From Zonotrichia leucophrys gambelii (Eukaryota > Chordata > Aves > Passeriformes > Passerellidae), in NCBI RefSeq assembly GCF_028769735.1, contig NC_088173.1, positions 14,324,038 to 14,388,037 of the forward strand: a stretch of 64,000 nucleotides of DNA, in the 5' to 3' direction. The translations under genes were made by a program, and so were the position numbers. Below, piece by piece: positions 23,488 to 35,106 of the stretch (within the stretch, counting starts at the first letter, position 1; the number at the start of each line of letters is the position of its first letter). The notes beneath the pieces were generated by a model that was given only the letters and a program-made list of their open reading frames with translations, did no database searches and was not told the DNA's origin.

Positions 23488-26005
23488 CTGTTGAAACAGA
23501 CAAAGAAAAAGCACAAGTGATTTAAATATTGCAACAATACAAAAAGAAAAGAAAATACAAACAAGGGACACTTACTGGGAACAGGCCTTAAGAACAGCAC
23601 AAATACTGTAATTGCACATGGAGCAGAACAGCAACATTACCTGGGGAACATAATTCTTAACAAAGTGGCATCTTTGATTGGCCTGACACTTGAGACACCA
23701 CTTACCTGTACAGGCAGGAAATAAATGCACCAATCCTCTAAATACCTGCAGGCCAGACAAAATTAAGTTTGGTTTTTTAATTTTTTTTTTCAAAGTAAAA
23801 AGAGATGAGTGCATAGCGCAAACACAGCTGTGTAAAATGATACATTTTTCTGTGCTCATAGAATAGATCATTATTTGCTCTATGCAGTATTGATTAATTA
23901 CTGGCACCAATGATTAATCTCCCTGTTACTATGAACAAATCCCTCCAAATTCTTAAGCAGGAAAATGGGTATGATTTAGGCAAGTAATAAAAGAGAAGGT
24001 TAACTTTATCTGGTCTCAGAGTTGCCGTGTATTCATGTGAAATTACAGTGTGTTAAATAATTGCACAAAGTATAGGCCAGTTTTAATGACTATACTTTAT
24101 GCCAAAAATACATTCCTTTTCACAGAATAAGCAAAGCCCAGGAATAGTGAAGCAGCTTAGCATCTATTCTAACAAACATTAGGATTCAGGCTGCATACGG
24201 ATGGGACAGGACCAACAGGATTTCCAACTCAATGTAATAGCTGTGCGTATTTGATTACTTAGGACGGACAAAATGAAATACCATAAGGACCACAATAAAC
24301 ATTGATAGACTGAACAAAAACACGGTAGTGACGTGCTTCAAGACAGATAGCAGAGAGTGATTTTTTGTGACAATCTCCCTAAGGCTTTTGTGCTGTTACC
24401 TTTATATCCTATCTTGTCTGCTTTTATGGCCAAGGAGGGAAAATTTGGGAAACAATTAACATAATTTAATATATCCAAAATCGATAATTGTTTTCAGTCT
24501 AACATTGCATTAAAAAAAACAGTATCTGTCACTTCCTAGTGATGAAATCTGGCATGCAGCCAACATGATCTGTATGAGAATGACAACGCTATAAATATGT
24601 AGATTTCAGTGCTCCTTACCTATGACTGTGATAAGACACTGACAGAAGCAAGTACAGATATGGCACTAACTCTCTTATGAGAAGCAGCTACAAATCAGAT
24701 ATTTCTGGAAACAACAATTCTCTGTAAACTTGCATCCAAAAACCCTAAGTAACTGGGTAAACAATTCTTCACTTTTTAGAACACCTATCTCTGTCTAACT
24801 AACTAACTAACTAACCTACTGATTCATTTTGTTTATGCTTAGAGTGGTTTTTCAGAAGCAAGTTGCTTTTTTCTTTTAAAGAATTTTGAATTTACTGACT
24901 CCTTTCAACCTTGTAGCTCCAAATTACAAAGATACAGAAAAAAGTTATAAAGGGTGCTTAACTCTTGTCAAATCACTCATAGAAGGCAGAGAATCAGGAA
25001 AACCTCTTGTGAGGAAGGATGGGTATGCTACAGTTATGGATGTTGTGCCATCATGCCAGGCTGAAATTAGTCTTGCTACTTTTATTCCTTCAGACTGCAG
25101 CTGCTAATAGTATTTGTTAATGTACTGAGATCTATTTTTCCATAGCAGTTCTTCTATTTGACTTACAAAAGACTTACATATATAATTGCAATACTGACAA
25201 AGCAATTTAGGAGTCAACTGGGTACACTCAAGACTTATTGTGTGAAAGCCTGGATATTGCCATCAATATTGCCATATTCTAATGAAAAAACACAAGGAAT
25301 AGGGGAAGATACTCAGGGAAAGAGGGGTAGGAATATTTTAAACATTTTTCTAAATCAATTTTTTACCATAACTGAAGATAAAAGAATCTTTGCTGTTTCA
25401 TGTTAGGTTTTTGCATCCTTGAACCTCCTAATTGAAAATGTTGCATAGACTAAAAAAGATTTTTCTAGATTCATACAAGACACAAGTCATAATTTCCTGT
25501 AGATTTTCTACATTCAGATAATCAAAAGCTTAAAAGTCTCAGGAAATCTATTGATGTATCAGTATATAAACACACACATCTCTATATTTCATCTGTTCTT
25601 TAGAACTAATGACACTCGTTCTGTGACAAAAGTATCACTTGGCTTTGTTTCCTTGATATTTAGGGTTTTGTAGGCAGAGGTTCAATGACAAAACTAACAA
25701 AAAAAAAGGTACAAACAGCAAATGAATACTATCTTCAGTTATTGGTTCAGATTAAATCTAATACATGTATACAGTTTGTTCATAAATGTATAATTACTGA
25801 TAAAGTGTTACCATACAACAAAAGCAAAATTTTGAGATGAGTTGAAAGCCATATGAGTTATATATATAATCCATGGAATGTATGTAAGAGAAGATTCTTT
25901 TGCCCAAACTACTATGTTTTTAACTATATATTAATATTAAAAAAAAAAAACAAGATAGAGATAAAGTAGTAGATAAAGGCATGTCAAAGAGCAAATATAC
26001 AGTAC
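23488..26005 (-). other. TENM3: Intron between microexon A and the EGF8 exon
   Basis: This intron is 2,518 nt. It has a short (CTAA)5 microsatellite at 24795-24815 and no recognised repeat family or exon. Confidence 0.75.
24795..24815. repeat. (CTAA)5 microsatellite
   Basis: There are five perfect CTAA units and one extra C. Confidence 0.95.
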
Positions 26006-26032
26006 CTTTCACTATCTTATCCAAATAGTGAG
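26006..26032 (-). CDS. TENM3: Teneurin-3 27-nt microexon, alternative splice site A (EGF7-EGF8 insert)
   Basis: A 27-nt exon reads, with the G left by the previous exon, as AHYLDKIVK and ends with a G that completes Glu in the next exon. It is symmetric (phase 1 on both sides), so skipping keeps the frame. The acceptor is TTCTCAAG preceded by a long U/C tract (13 consecutive T plus TTCTTTTT-like sequence). The donor is GTACTG, weaker than the other donors in the gene. This peptide is the known insert at splice site A of mammalian TEN3, which lengthens the EGF7-EGF8 linker and affects the geometry of the dimer and trans adhesion. The match, phase and splice signals are all seen here. Alternative use is inferred from the family. 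Confidence 0.93.
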
Positions 26033-26070
26033 CTTGAGAATTAAAAAGAAAAAAAAAAAAACAGACAGAC
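26033..26070 (-). promoter_or_regulatory. TENM3: Long polypyrimidine tract and acceptor of microexon A
   Basis: On the minus strand the 38 nt before the microexon read CTGTCTG, a run of 13 T, then CTTTTTAATTCTCAAG. The tract is unusually long and U-rich, as expected for a very short exon, and CUUUUU/UUCUC elements resemble PTB-family binding sites. A regulatory role is inferred; the tract is seen. Confidence 0.6.
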
Positions 26071-27870
26071 ATTTCAGAAGTGTCACATAAAACAAGGATT
26101 GTTCAGAATTCACATGCAAATCAAGCAGGTGCACCTGACATGAGAGGTCTTACATTACAAAATGAAAATGTATTTCAAGGCTTTTAAAAATGCAAGAAAT
26201 TCTCTTTTCAGCAAGCATCGTCATGAATCAATGAAACTGTTTTAGAAAGTAGGCCTGCAGAAGCAAAAGGGAAGCTACATTTCTGAGACTACATTTTCTT
26301 CTGACTTGTCTTGCCATGCTTTGATTTTTTTTATATAACAAAAATATAATCAAAGCTACCTTAAAAATTCGATTTTCAACACAACATAAGAGCAACTCCT
26401 TAGCATATGAGCTTTAAAACACCAACCACACAGAAGATTTTTGATTTGCAGGTCACTCATAACTCTGACAGCATAACCAGCACACTATCTTATTTCTCAA
26501 TGGATTAACAGGATTCTTAGGAAGGTTTTTTTTTTCTTCTGCTTCAATTCAGTCACAGTTATTCTTCTAAACACACAAACCAAGTATGTAAAACAAGCTG
26601 AATTGTAAATAAGGGGTGGAAGAGGGCATAGTGAGGTTAGTAGTGTGATGATCCATTTTATTTTGAAAAGCAGGTGAAAATTAAACAGGCTTTAGATGTA
26701 TAAAAATAAATAACATGGTATATACAAGAATAGCAAGACTTCTTTTTGTAAGTTATGACACTTAAGATTTCACAAAAGATTTGAGGAGGCAGATGGATGA
26801 ATGACATACAGAGCATAAGAAGGATTTCAAGCAGCAGGGCCTACTTTTAATACATGAGACACAGCACAGATGGGTAACATATTCCCTCCTTCCTTCCAGG
26901 AAACAGACATCAACTGCAGTTGTGTGAAAGGGGTTAATGCCATACAGCAAAGCCACCAGGTCCACGGCAGGCTACCAAAGCCAGCCAGCCAGCCATGCCC
27001 CAGGAGATGGGAGACTGCAGACCACGGCAGTGGGAACAGCCAAGCTGAGCCAGGAATGTTGGACTCCATCCTCTGCTTTTGCTGGGGACAAGGCCTCTCA
27101 ACACAGCCCCCCCAGCCTCTTTCCTTTCAAACTTGACTTTCCTAAATCCCTCATGGATGATGGCCCCTGTCTGGCAAGTTCTCTGTCATTGCTAGGATCC
27201 CTTTGGGTGGGTAACAAAGGCCTTTCCAGCTATGGCCTTTCCTGCAGTTTGGATGAAGAGAAAAAAGCTGCTCTGGACTCCAAGGAGGGAGGTGATATAT
27301 ACCAGGAGGCACTGCTACAACTAATAGGAGAAAATTTTCTAGTTCCTTTTTCTTGAACAAAGTGTCAGGTGTCCACTACTCAGCTTTTTTCTGCTTTTCC
27401 CCTATAACAGTGAGGTTAATGCCAGACAAATTAAGATGAAAACATCAATTACAGAACATTTAGAGCAGCAGCAACAAACTAGGTAGCTTTTCATATTAAT
27501 CACAAACAAAAAGAAATATGATACAGCTACATTTCAGGGTGGATCAAATTCTTCCCTTACTCATCCAGTATAATTCCCCTTGCTTCTACACAGCTTAAAA
27601 CATGGTTTAGTATGTGTGGAGGAATAATCAAGCTCTATTTCATAAAATGAAAGCAATCAAGTCTGTCTGGGGAATTCATCTATCCACCAGTAAAACATTA
27701 AATGCCTCTTCAAGTGTAAGGATAGGTAACAGAACATTAAAAAACCTCCTAAGCAACTGAAAACAGTCCCTGTAATCCCAAGTCCCCCACACTATTTATT
27801 TTCAGAATCCAATCTTCATTAAAAAACCCCAAACAAACAAACAAACAACAACAAAAACCCAAACCAACAA

Positions 27871-27882
27871 CCCCCCCCCCCC
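27871..27882 (+). repeat. 12-base C homopolymer after an AAAC-rich stretch
   Basis: A run of 12 C follows AACA/AAAC-type simple sequence starting at about 27,830. Confidence 0.9.
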
Positions 27883-29206
27883 ACAACCCCAGGAGAGATT
27901 AGGAAAATGTTCTTTTCAGATTTTCTTTTTTATCCAGCAGTCTTATAAGAAGTCCGCTCCAAACCACAAAACTGTAATTCTCAGAAAACAAGTTCTACCT
28001 TCCAGCATCCTTTTACTCATGGTCAGCGGACATTAAGGACAATGTGAGAAAGTGTTTTGGTTAATATGCAGCATTATAGAAAAACCACAAAGCAGAAAAT
28101 GAATGACAAAAACTGTATAACTTTGCAGTGAAGTTTAACTAGCCATGCTGTCTTCCTTATCTTCACGGCACCGCAACTGAAAGAGGAATGAACCTGTGTG
28201 GAAACACAAAGTACAAGCCTTTCCCCCCCTCTGTATAGAGAATTCTAGGTGGGATTTGGAGCACTTCAGTAGGATGGAGCAGGAGGCTCCTTGCAAGATA
28301 TTTACACATCTGGCACATAAAGGTTATATAAAATTAAAAAGTCTAATTACAGACCAGACAATATACCTACAAGAGTTTTCTTGCAGAGTTTAAGACTGTG
28401 TCATTTAAATCTTGCTATTATCTCCAGAAGTAGAAGGACTTCACATAACTCCAAGTGGAAAAAAGAAAAACAAAAATGAAGACAAAATTTGTACATTTTC
28501 TAGGCTACTCAAAGCCCAAGAAGATCTAAGTGGCATTCAAAATTCATACAAAATAAAACAGAAATGATGCCATTAATCTGTGTGGGTCTTTATATAAATA
28601 TGTGGCAGATAAATGATTTTACTAAGAAACAGTAACAGTCAGGCAAATTCACACTTAAGACAGCATATTTCTTAATTGGTCAGAATCCTGACTTCAAAAA
28701 AAAATTATTTAATGTCTCCCATTATTTTCCTATCAGAGATGTAAGCCAGTGTCTTCCTTACTCATATACTGCTTCCTCCAGTTATGACAGAATAGCCTAA
28801 GAATAAAAGTACATATTAAATCTATTTATTCCAATCAGCTCCCGTTTAAATCAGCATGAGTCACATACCCATTGATTTGATGTTCCTTAATTGGTCCTTA
28901 TAGCACTGCTTTATTCTGATTATTCTGTCATTTGGCACAAATGGTGACATGCTTCTAAATGGTGTACAGTGAATTTACATCTCTGTTAGTTTAAATCATT
29001 ACTCTCCATCAGATATCTTCACCCATCATAATCTTTGTAATCTGTACACTAGACTGCAACATGCCCTGTGTTTTTGTAATGTATATATAGGCCTGTTACA
29101 GTGTCAATTCAATAGCTTGAGAGTCATGAATTACTTTGCCCTTGCCTCATTTCCAATAATGCAATCACCTCTCTCCCTTCCTTACTGCATTACCACCTCT
29201 TCCTGT

Positions 29207-29305
29207 AAAAGGAAACAGAAGGAGAAGATAGAAAGAGAAAAGAGAACCAAAGAGGGGGGGAAGAAAAGAACCAAAGTAGGGAAGAAAAGAGAGATGACGA
29301 AGAAA
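29207..29305 (+). repeat. Purine-rich (GA) tract
   Basis: About 100 nt are nearly pure A/G on the plus strand, including a G run, and are preceded by a pyrimidine-rich stretch. In the TENM3 transcript the tract is a pyrimidine run. Confidence 0.8.
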
Positions 29306-32300
29306 TAATTTCAGTATTGCCAACAACAAAGAACGCTGTTCTGCTCCTCTCAGAGCAAGCTCTGCTTTGCTTCCTCTCCTCATCCCCCACAACTCCTCAC
29401 TGCACTTCCCATTCCCTGCAGAAGACTGCAGAAGGATCTCTGCTGCTCACACAAACTCCATGCTCTCTACAGGAACATGTGAAGGACATTCCTTGCATCA
29501 GTCACGTTTACATTCCTACATAACCTTGCACCAAGTGTCACACAGTGAGACAGCAGGTTTTTCTTGGAATGAAAACTGACAGTAAGCAAACTACACTACG
29601 TTGTTACCATACTGTTTCCCTTAAGCTTTCCACACATTTATCTGTTTAAAGGCAGAAAGTTTTAATATCTTCACTTATTTTTATTAATCTTTTGTATTTG
29701 TATAAACTTTGTTTACAATCCATATGCCAAAAACCCCTGAACACATCAGAAGAATATTATGATAGTAGCCATGCCGAGCATCCAAAATTTAGGCAGTGAT
29801 GGATTTATGGCTACCTGTGCAAGTTTTATACATTTTTTCCCTTGTGAATGTGCAGAGCTCACAGTCCTCATTCAGCACTGATTCTCTCACAAACAACAAA
29901 CAGCTGATGCCCTAACAGGCAGACTAGGCTGACCTAAACAAAGAAGCAACAGTTCTCTTTCAGAGTTTCCTATTACCTTCCTCCTTAAGTCACAATTATT
30001 TAGCATACTATCTTCATACTATTGTTGTGAAGAGAACTGATGTTCTTACCTCATTTTACCAGTAACTAAAGCATAGAAACATCAGAGTGAGAAATCTCCA
30101 TTCACCTCACTACAAGCACCTCTGATGTGATTTTCTGCAATACTTTGAATTATATAGTATTTCATATAGGAACCAACATTTTAAGCAAATCACACATGTG
30201 CAAATCTTGCTCCCAGAAAGTGAAGAACAGTCAGAGAGAACTTCTTTACAGTCTGTACTTGTGAGCAACTAACAGAAAATACATGTTAGAATGAAGAGTG
30301 GAATCCAAGTCTCCAAAATCATCCTTAACCAGTTCATCCTGTGCATCAGTCTCTTATGGACATTACACCCTGTGCAGCCAAGTAGTGGCAGGGGATGAGG
30401 CACACACTTTATCAGGGGTTTCACAGGTACTTGCCAGCAGAAGAAAAAACTTATTGAAAGCTTTAGAGAAAATGTAGTTTTAAACAAGTTTTGGTGTTTG
30501 TTTTGGGGAACTGGTACAAAACTCAGGGCTGACAGTTCTGTCTGGCTTTTCTAATCTACTTAATACTCAGTCCACGGTGGTTTGCTTCTCCTGATGTGGC
30601 TACCAGATCACCCTCATTTCCTCGCATTTCCACCCAGCCATAGTTAAACTATTTTGACAATTAAACCCACATTTTGCACATAAAACCCCAAAACAGCCTT
30701 GTATTATTTAAACCCAGCATTTCTTATCCTAGGGAATACCGTACTGATTCCTTTAGGCAACTGCTTTCCCTCCCAAAGAACAACTAAAAAAAGAAGCATG
30801 CATCCATATGCAAATTCAGAGCCGCTCCATGCCTCTACCAAAAACTTACGGAAGTCCAGAATTCACAAAATTTTAAAGCTACTCTTGCAGCCTGTCTTTA
30901 GAAAGGTTTACTCATGTCAAATTCAGCATCTCCTACTGTGTTTTCTGCCTGGCAAACTGCTTCCTTGGATTTGTGCAGCTGATTATTCTTGAGGATAGAA
31001 GCCAGCATTTGTTGAATTGCACCTTATTTTTCTGCATAGTCTGTGCTATTGGTTAAAGTAATTTAAAATTCTTGTCCTGTCTTCCAAAGTGCTTGGGGGC
31101 AGCAGGCTTTGGTATCATTTGCAAATGCAATTCCTTCTATTCATCACTGAACAGTACTGAAAGCACATGTTCTTCCACTGTAAGCAGCTCATAGTCATCA
31201 TCCATTCTCTGAGTTTGTAAGAACCTTGTCTTAGACAGACCATATGTTCAGAGCATTGCTGCCAATAGAGGAGGATTACAAACACTCTCCCCTTTTGATA
31301 CTTTTTTGCTCCTAAATTTCCCTTTGCCCTTCTTGTAAAGGAGACCACATGGGTGGAATTACAGTTTCACACAATTTCACTTTTTTTCCTCCTTACAACG
31401 GCCAAAACACTGTTGTCACCCCAAACTCCTATCTTTTTAATCATTTATGCATTTTAAACATTTGCAGAGATGCCTGACATCACTGCAATTCATCCCTTGC
31501 CAAAACTGCAACTGCTCTTTGCAGCAATCATTTATGAGATTTGTATGCAAAGGCACATAAGCCCCTTATCCTTCACACTTTTTTGTTCTGGACATCATCC
31601 CAACTTTACTCTAAAGTAAGATTTTTAACCATTATTACTAGAAAGCTACATATGTATTAGAATAAAAGGTTCAGTTATTTTTAAGGATGTAGTAGACATA
31701 AGAAATTTGGGACTATTGGTAAGATCATGAGCAGTGCTGTTTCCTACTTAATATTAGTTTAGGTGGAAGAGGATTTAGAAGAAAGATTATATACCATTAA
31801 GGGGTTAAAACTATCCCACATGTACAGGCTGAAAAAGTTAACTTGAATCAACAAACTTGTGAAGACCTGCCTCAGATACAGGTAAAAACCTTACACTCGC
31901 ATTAAGAACTACATAAAAGATAAATGTAGCCTGAAACCACATTAGGGCATGGATCAGAATGGGAAGCATTACAGTTTCCATCTTTCTCCCTGACTGGAAG
32001 TATTTAGGGAATGTGGTCTGACCAGCATGCAACAATAGAATGTACAAAAGCACTTACTCTCTGGCCACTTCAGCTCAAATACGCTTCACAACAGGCTTTA
32101 AAATTCTTCTCATCTCAGAGGATTCTGCTGCTTTCTGAAAATGTGCCTAACTTGAACTTCACATGTGGTCCTCATTTAAATGCAAATTAACCAATTAGCA
32201 ATTTAAAGTATGCTAACAGTTAATTTGTATTTGTGATACTTGGTCTTGAAATGTGTTAAGGCCTGACCAATAACTCACTTTTTTCATAGCTCCAAAAATG

Positions 32301-34839
32301 CATGCTCCATCTTAAATTCACCTGGTAATTGAGTATTTTTACAGTTACCAAATATACAAATATTTGGCATATTCAAAGCTTGGTCTGGCAATTTAATAAC
32401 ATGCCCTTTAGGCACACGAAATACAAACCCCAATTTTTTTCTGAATTTCATGAAATCTTGTTAAACTGTGATTATCAGTCCTCTGGATGCCAAGAAAGTA
32501 ATCATGTCTTCTCGCAGACTTTTTGCATTGAGGGGCTAGGTACAAATATTGCTGTAAAATCCCAGCTGCAAAGCAGTCAGGTGTTCTGAAAGTAGGGTGT
32601 CACTCACAATACTATGGTGAACTAATTGAGACTGGATATAATTAGTTTTGAATACTTGATTGATTTTATCTGATAAAAACTGTTTGTCAAAGGTCATGCC
32701 TACATTCAGACACAATCTTATTTTTAAGATGAAACTTATATTCAGGCATGATTCCATGAACCCGTAACTGAAAAAACCCACAAATTTAGGAATTTTGATA
32801 ATTACGGAATATATCCATACAGAAGTAATTACTACAATTTGAGGGACACAAAATTTTAAAAGAATCATAAAATTTATGAAAAATGCCTGTGCATGCAATA
32901 AGGTACAATAAATATGGGAAGCATTAAACAGCTCTGCCATGTGAATATCGTCAGGAATTAAACTTCAAGAAAAGTGAGCCATGCTTGGCAATTAGCATCA
33001 GCACTGAAATGACAGTGGCCATGAGAGTGCAGGTTATCTGTGCTGGCAGTGTGCACATGTAGAGAAGACAGACCAAGCCCTCAAACTGGTTCATGACTTA
33101 CTCTGTCGAGCGCACGTGTCAAAAATGTATAGTGTAATGATATACAGCCATATCAAGTTTTCTATAAGCATCTCGTTTAATTAACTAAAGGAACACATTT
33201 GTCTTGCTTTCTGATCTCTATACAGAGATAAAGTGTCATTTCCCTGCAGTCATATTTGAAATCTGTAGTATAAGGAGCCCCAAGCTAAACACGTGCTGAA
33301 GGGAACAGGTGCAGGCCATCTAACTTACTGGAGGAGATTCTGTCTCAGCATTCCTCCACACTTGCTGTACTTTGCTGCTTATGCTCATCTGATTGTGGCC
33401 ACATGGAAAACAAGCACACTGATGTTTTCATGCTTGTCCCCAGTCAGAAAACCATTTTAATCAGTCACCAGTACAGTCTGTGCTAATGGAAACACATTTA
33501 AGGGAAAGTGCTCTACATTTATTTTTTTCATAATTCTGAATATTGAAGCCAGATGATATTCCAAATTTTCTGGCTAAAATAAATGAAACTAGAAATTCCT
33601 TGCTGAGGAAATTTTTTTTTGTTTGACTGATTTGAATGTCATGCTACTGTTTTTCTTGCAAAGAAAAAGGTTAAAATAAATAATTTGCCTCTTTTTTTTC
33701 TCAACTAAATTTTAGGGGAAATTCTTAGAAAATAAACCAGTTAGATCCCAGTTCTCACTGGAATATAAACATAAGCGGTACACTTCTCAGTGAACCACCA
33801 CTGGCTTTGATTTTCAGTTCTGCACACCAGGTAAAGCAGTCTCATGTGGCACTCAAAAGTAGCATGGAAGTACCATGATGCTAACTTTAGCCCTCCTGAG
33901 GGATTAATATGGATGCTTGATGACATTAATCCACATTTGCTCATTTATGTTTAGCGATATGCTTTCCATGCATACATATACAAATATTAATTTTGGATTG
34001 AAAGATAATTGTTCAACATGATAACAATTAAACAGCTGTAACCTGTCTTGTGTTAAGTAATGGAGCTGCAGGCAAGCTTAAAACAGATGGTCTTACCCAC
34101 CCATGCTTAATGTTAAAGACTTAAAAAAGAGGTGTTGACAATTCTGAACAAGAAGGCATAGTTATAATGCAAATTGGCAAATTTGCAATTTAGATTATGA
34201 TAAAGCTAATTTAGTCTATAGAAAAAATTAGGCTGCATTGTAAAAGTGAGTTGTTTCACAGCACATCGATATAGCAGGTTCCCCACCAACATAATTAATT
34301 ACTAATTTCATTCAGCTAACTGAGTTTAATGGAAAAGCAGCTGGAAAAGTATTCATATGTATGGGCTTCCTATGACAGTTACCTTATATACTTATGGTAC
34401 ATGACAGTATATCACAAAAAATAATAGACTTTCTGAAATAATATCTGTTCCAATCTCACGAAACAACTACTCAGACAGGAGAGGGTCACTGAACTCATTG
34501 CAAGCCAGGACAGAAAGGAAACAAAAACATACTTTAGCACAACTCAGTTATGAAAACTTAATTACAGGGCAGATTTTCATCCAGGCTATCACCTAGGCAC
34601 CAGCTGTGCATCTGCTGTCTTGTATCCCATTGAGATGCAGGTTGAGCTTCAAAATATAATACGTGGATGCTCACCTCAGACCATGACTGTCACTTGCAGA
34701 CCAAATAAACAAATGACACGTGAGTTTCAGTAGCTCTGCAGTGAACTGTTGATTTAACCTGTTCTCATACAGGGGATACAGGAAATTGTGAAAATTACAT
34801 TAAACATTTTAGCAGTGCCTAAATGTTGTGCGCCCAGTG

Positions 34840-35106
34840 CTGTGACAGGACAAGGTGTAATGGTTTTAAAGCAAAAGAGGGCAGATTCAAACTAGACTTA
34901 AGAAAGTTTTATTCAGTTGGGTGGTGGAACACTGGACCAAGTTGCCCAGAGAGATGGAGAATGCCCTAGAAACATTCAAGGCCAGGCTGCATGAGGCTCT
35001 CAGCACGAGGCTCTGAGCGAATCTATTTGAAGATGATGCTGCTTACTGCAGGGGGGCTGACCTCTAAAGGTGCCTTTCAATCCAAATTATTCCATGATCC
35101 TATGAG
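34840..35106 (+). mobile_element. CR1 LINE fragment, short 3' end
   Basis: The piece begins near GTGCTGTGACAGGACAAGG, includes the conserved ACTGGACCAAGTTGCCCAGAG block, and ends near TTCCATGATCCTATGA, the diverged CR1 tail. Only about 270 bp remain. It is antisense to TENM3. Confidence 0.85.

Noticed and set aside
32536..32940. 134-codon minus-strand open frame
   Set aside because: It lies in a large AT-rich intron with no splice-supported link to TENM3 and no motif.
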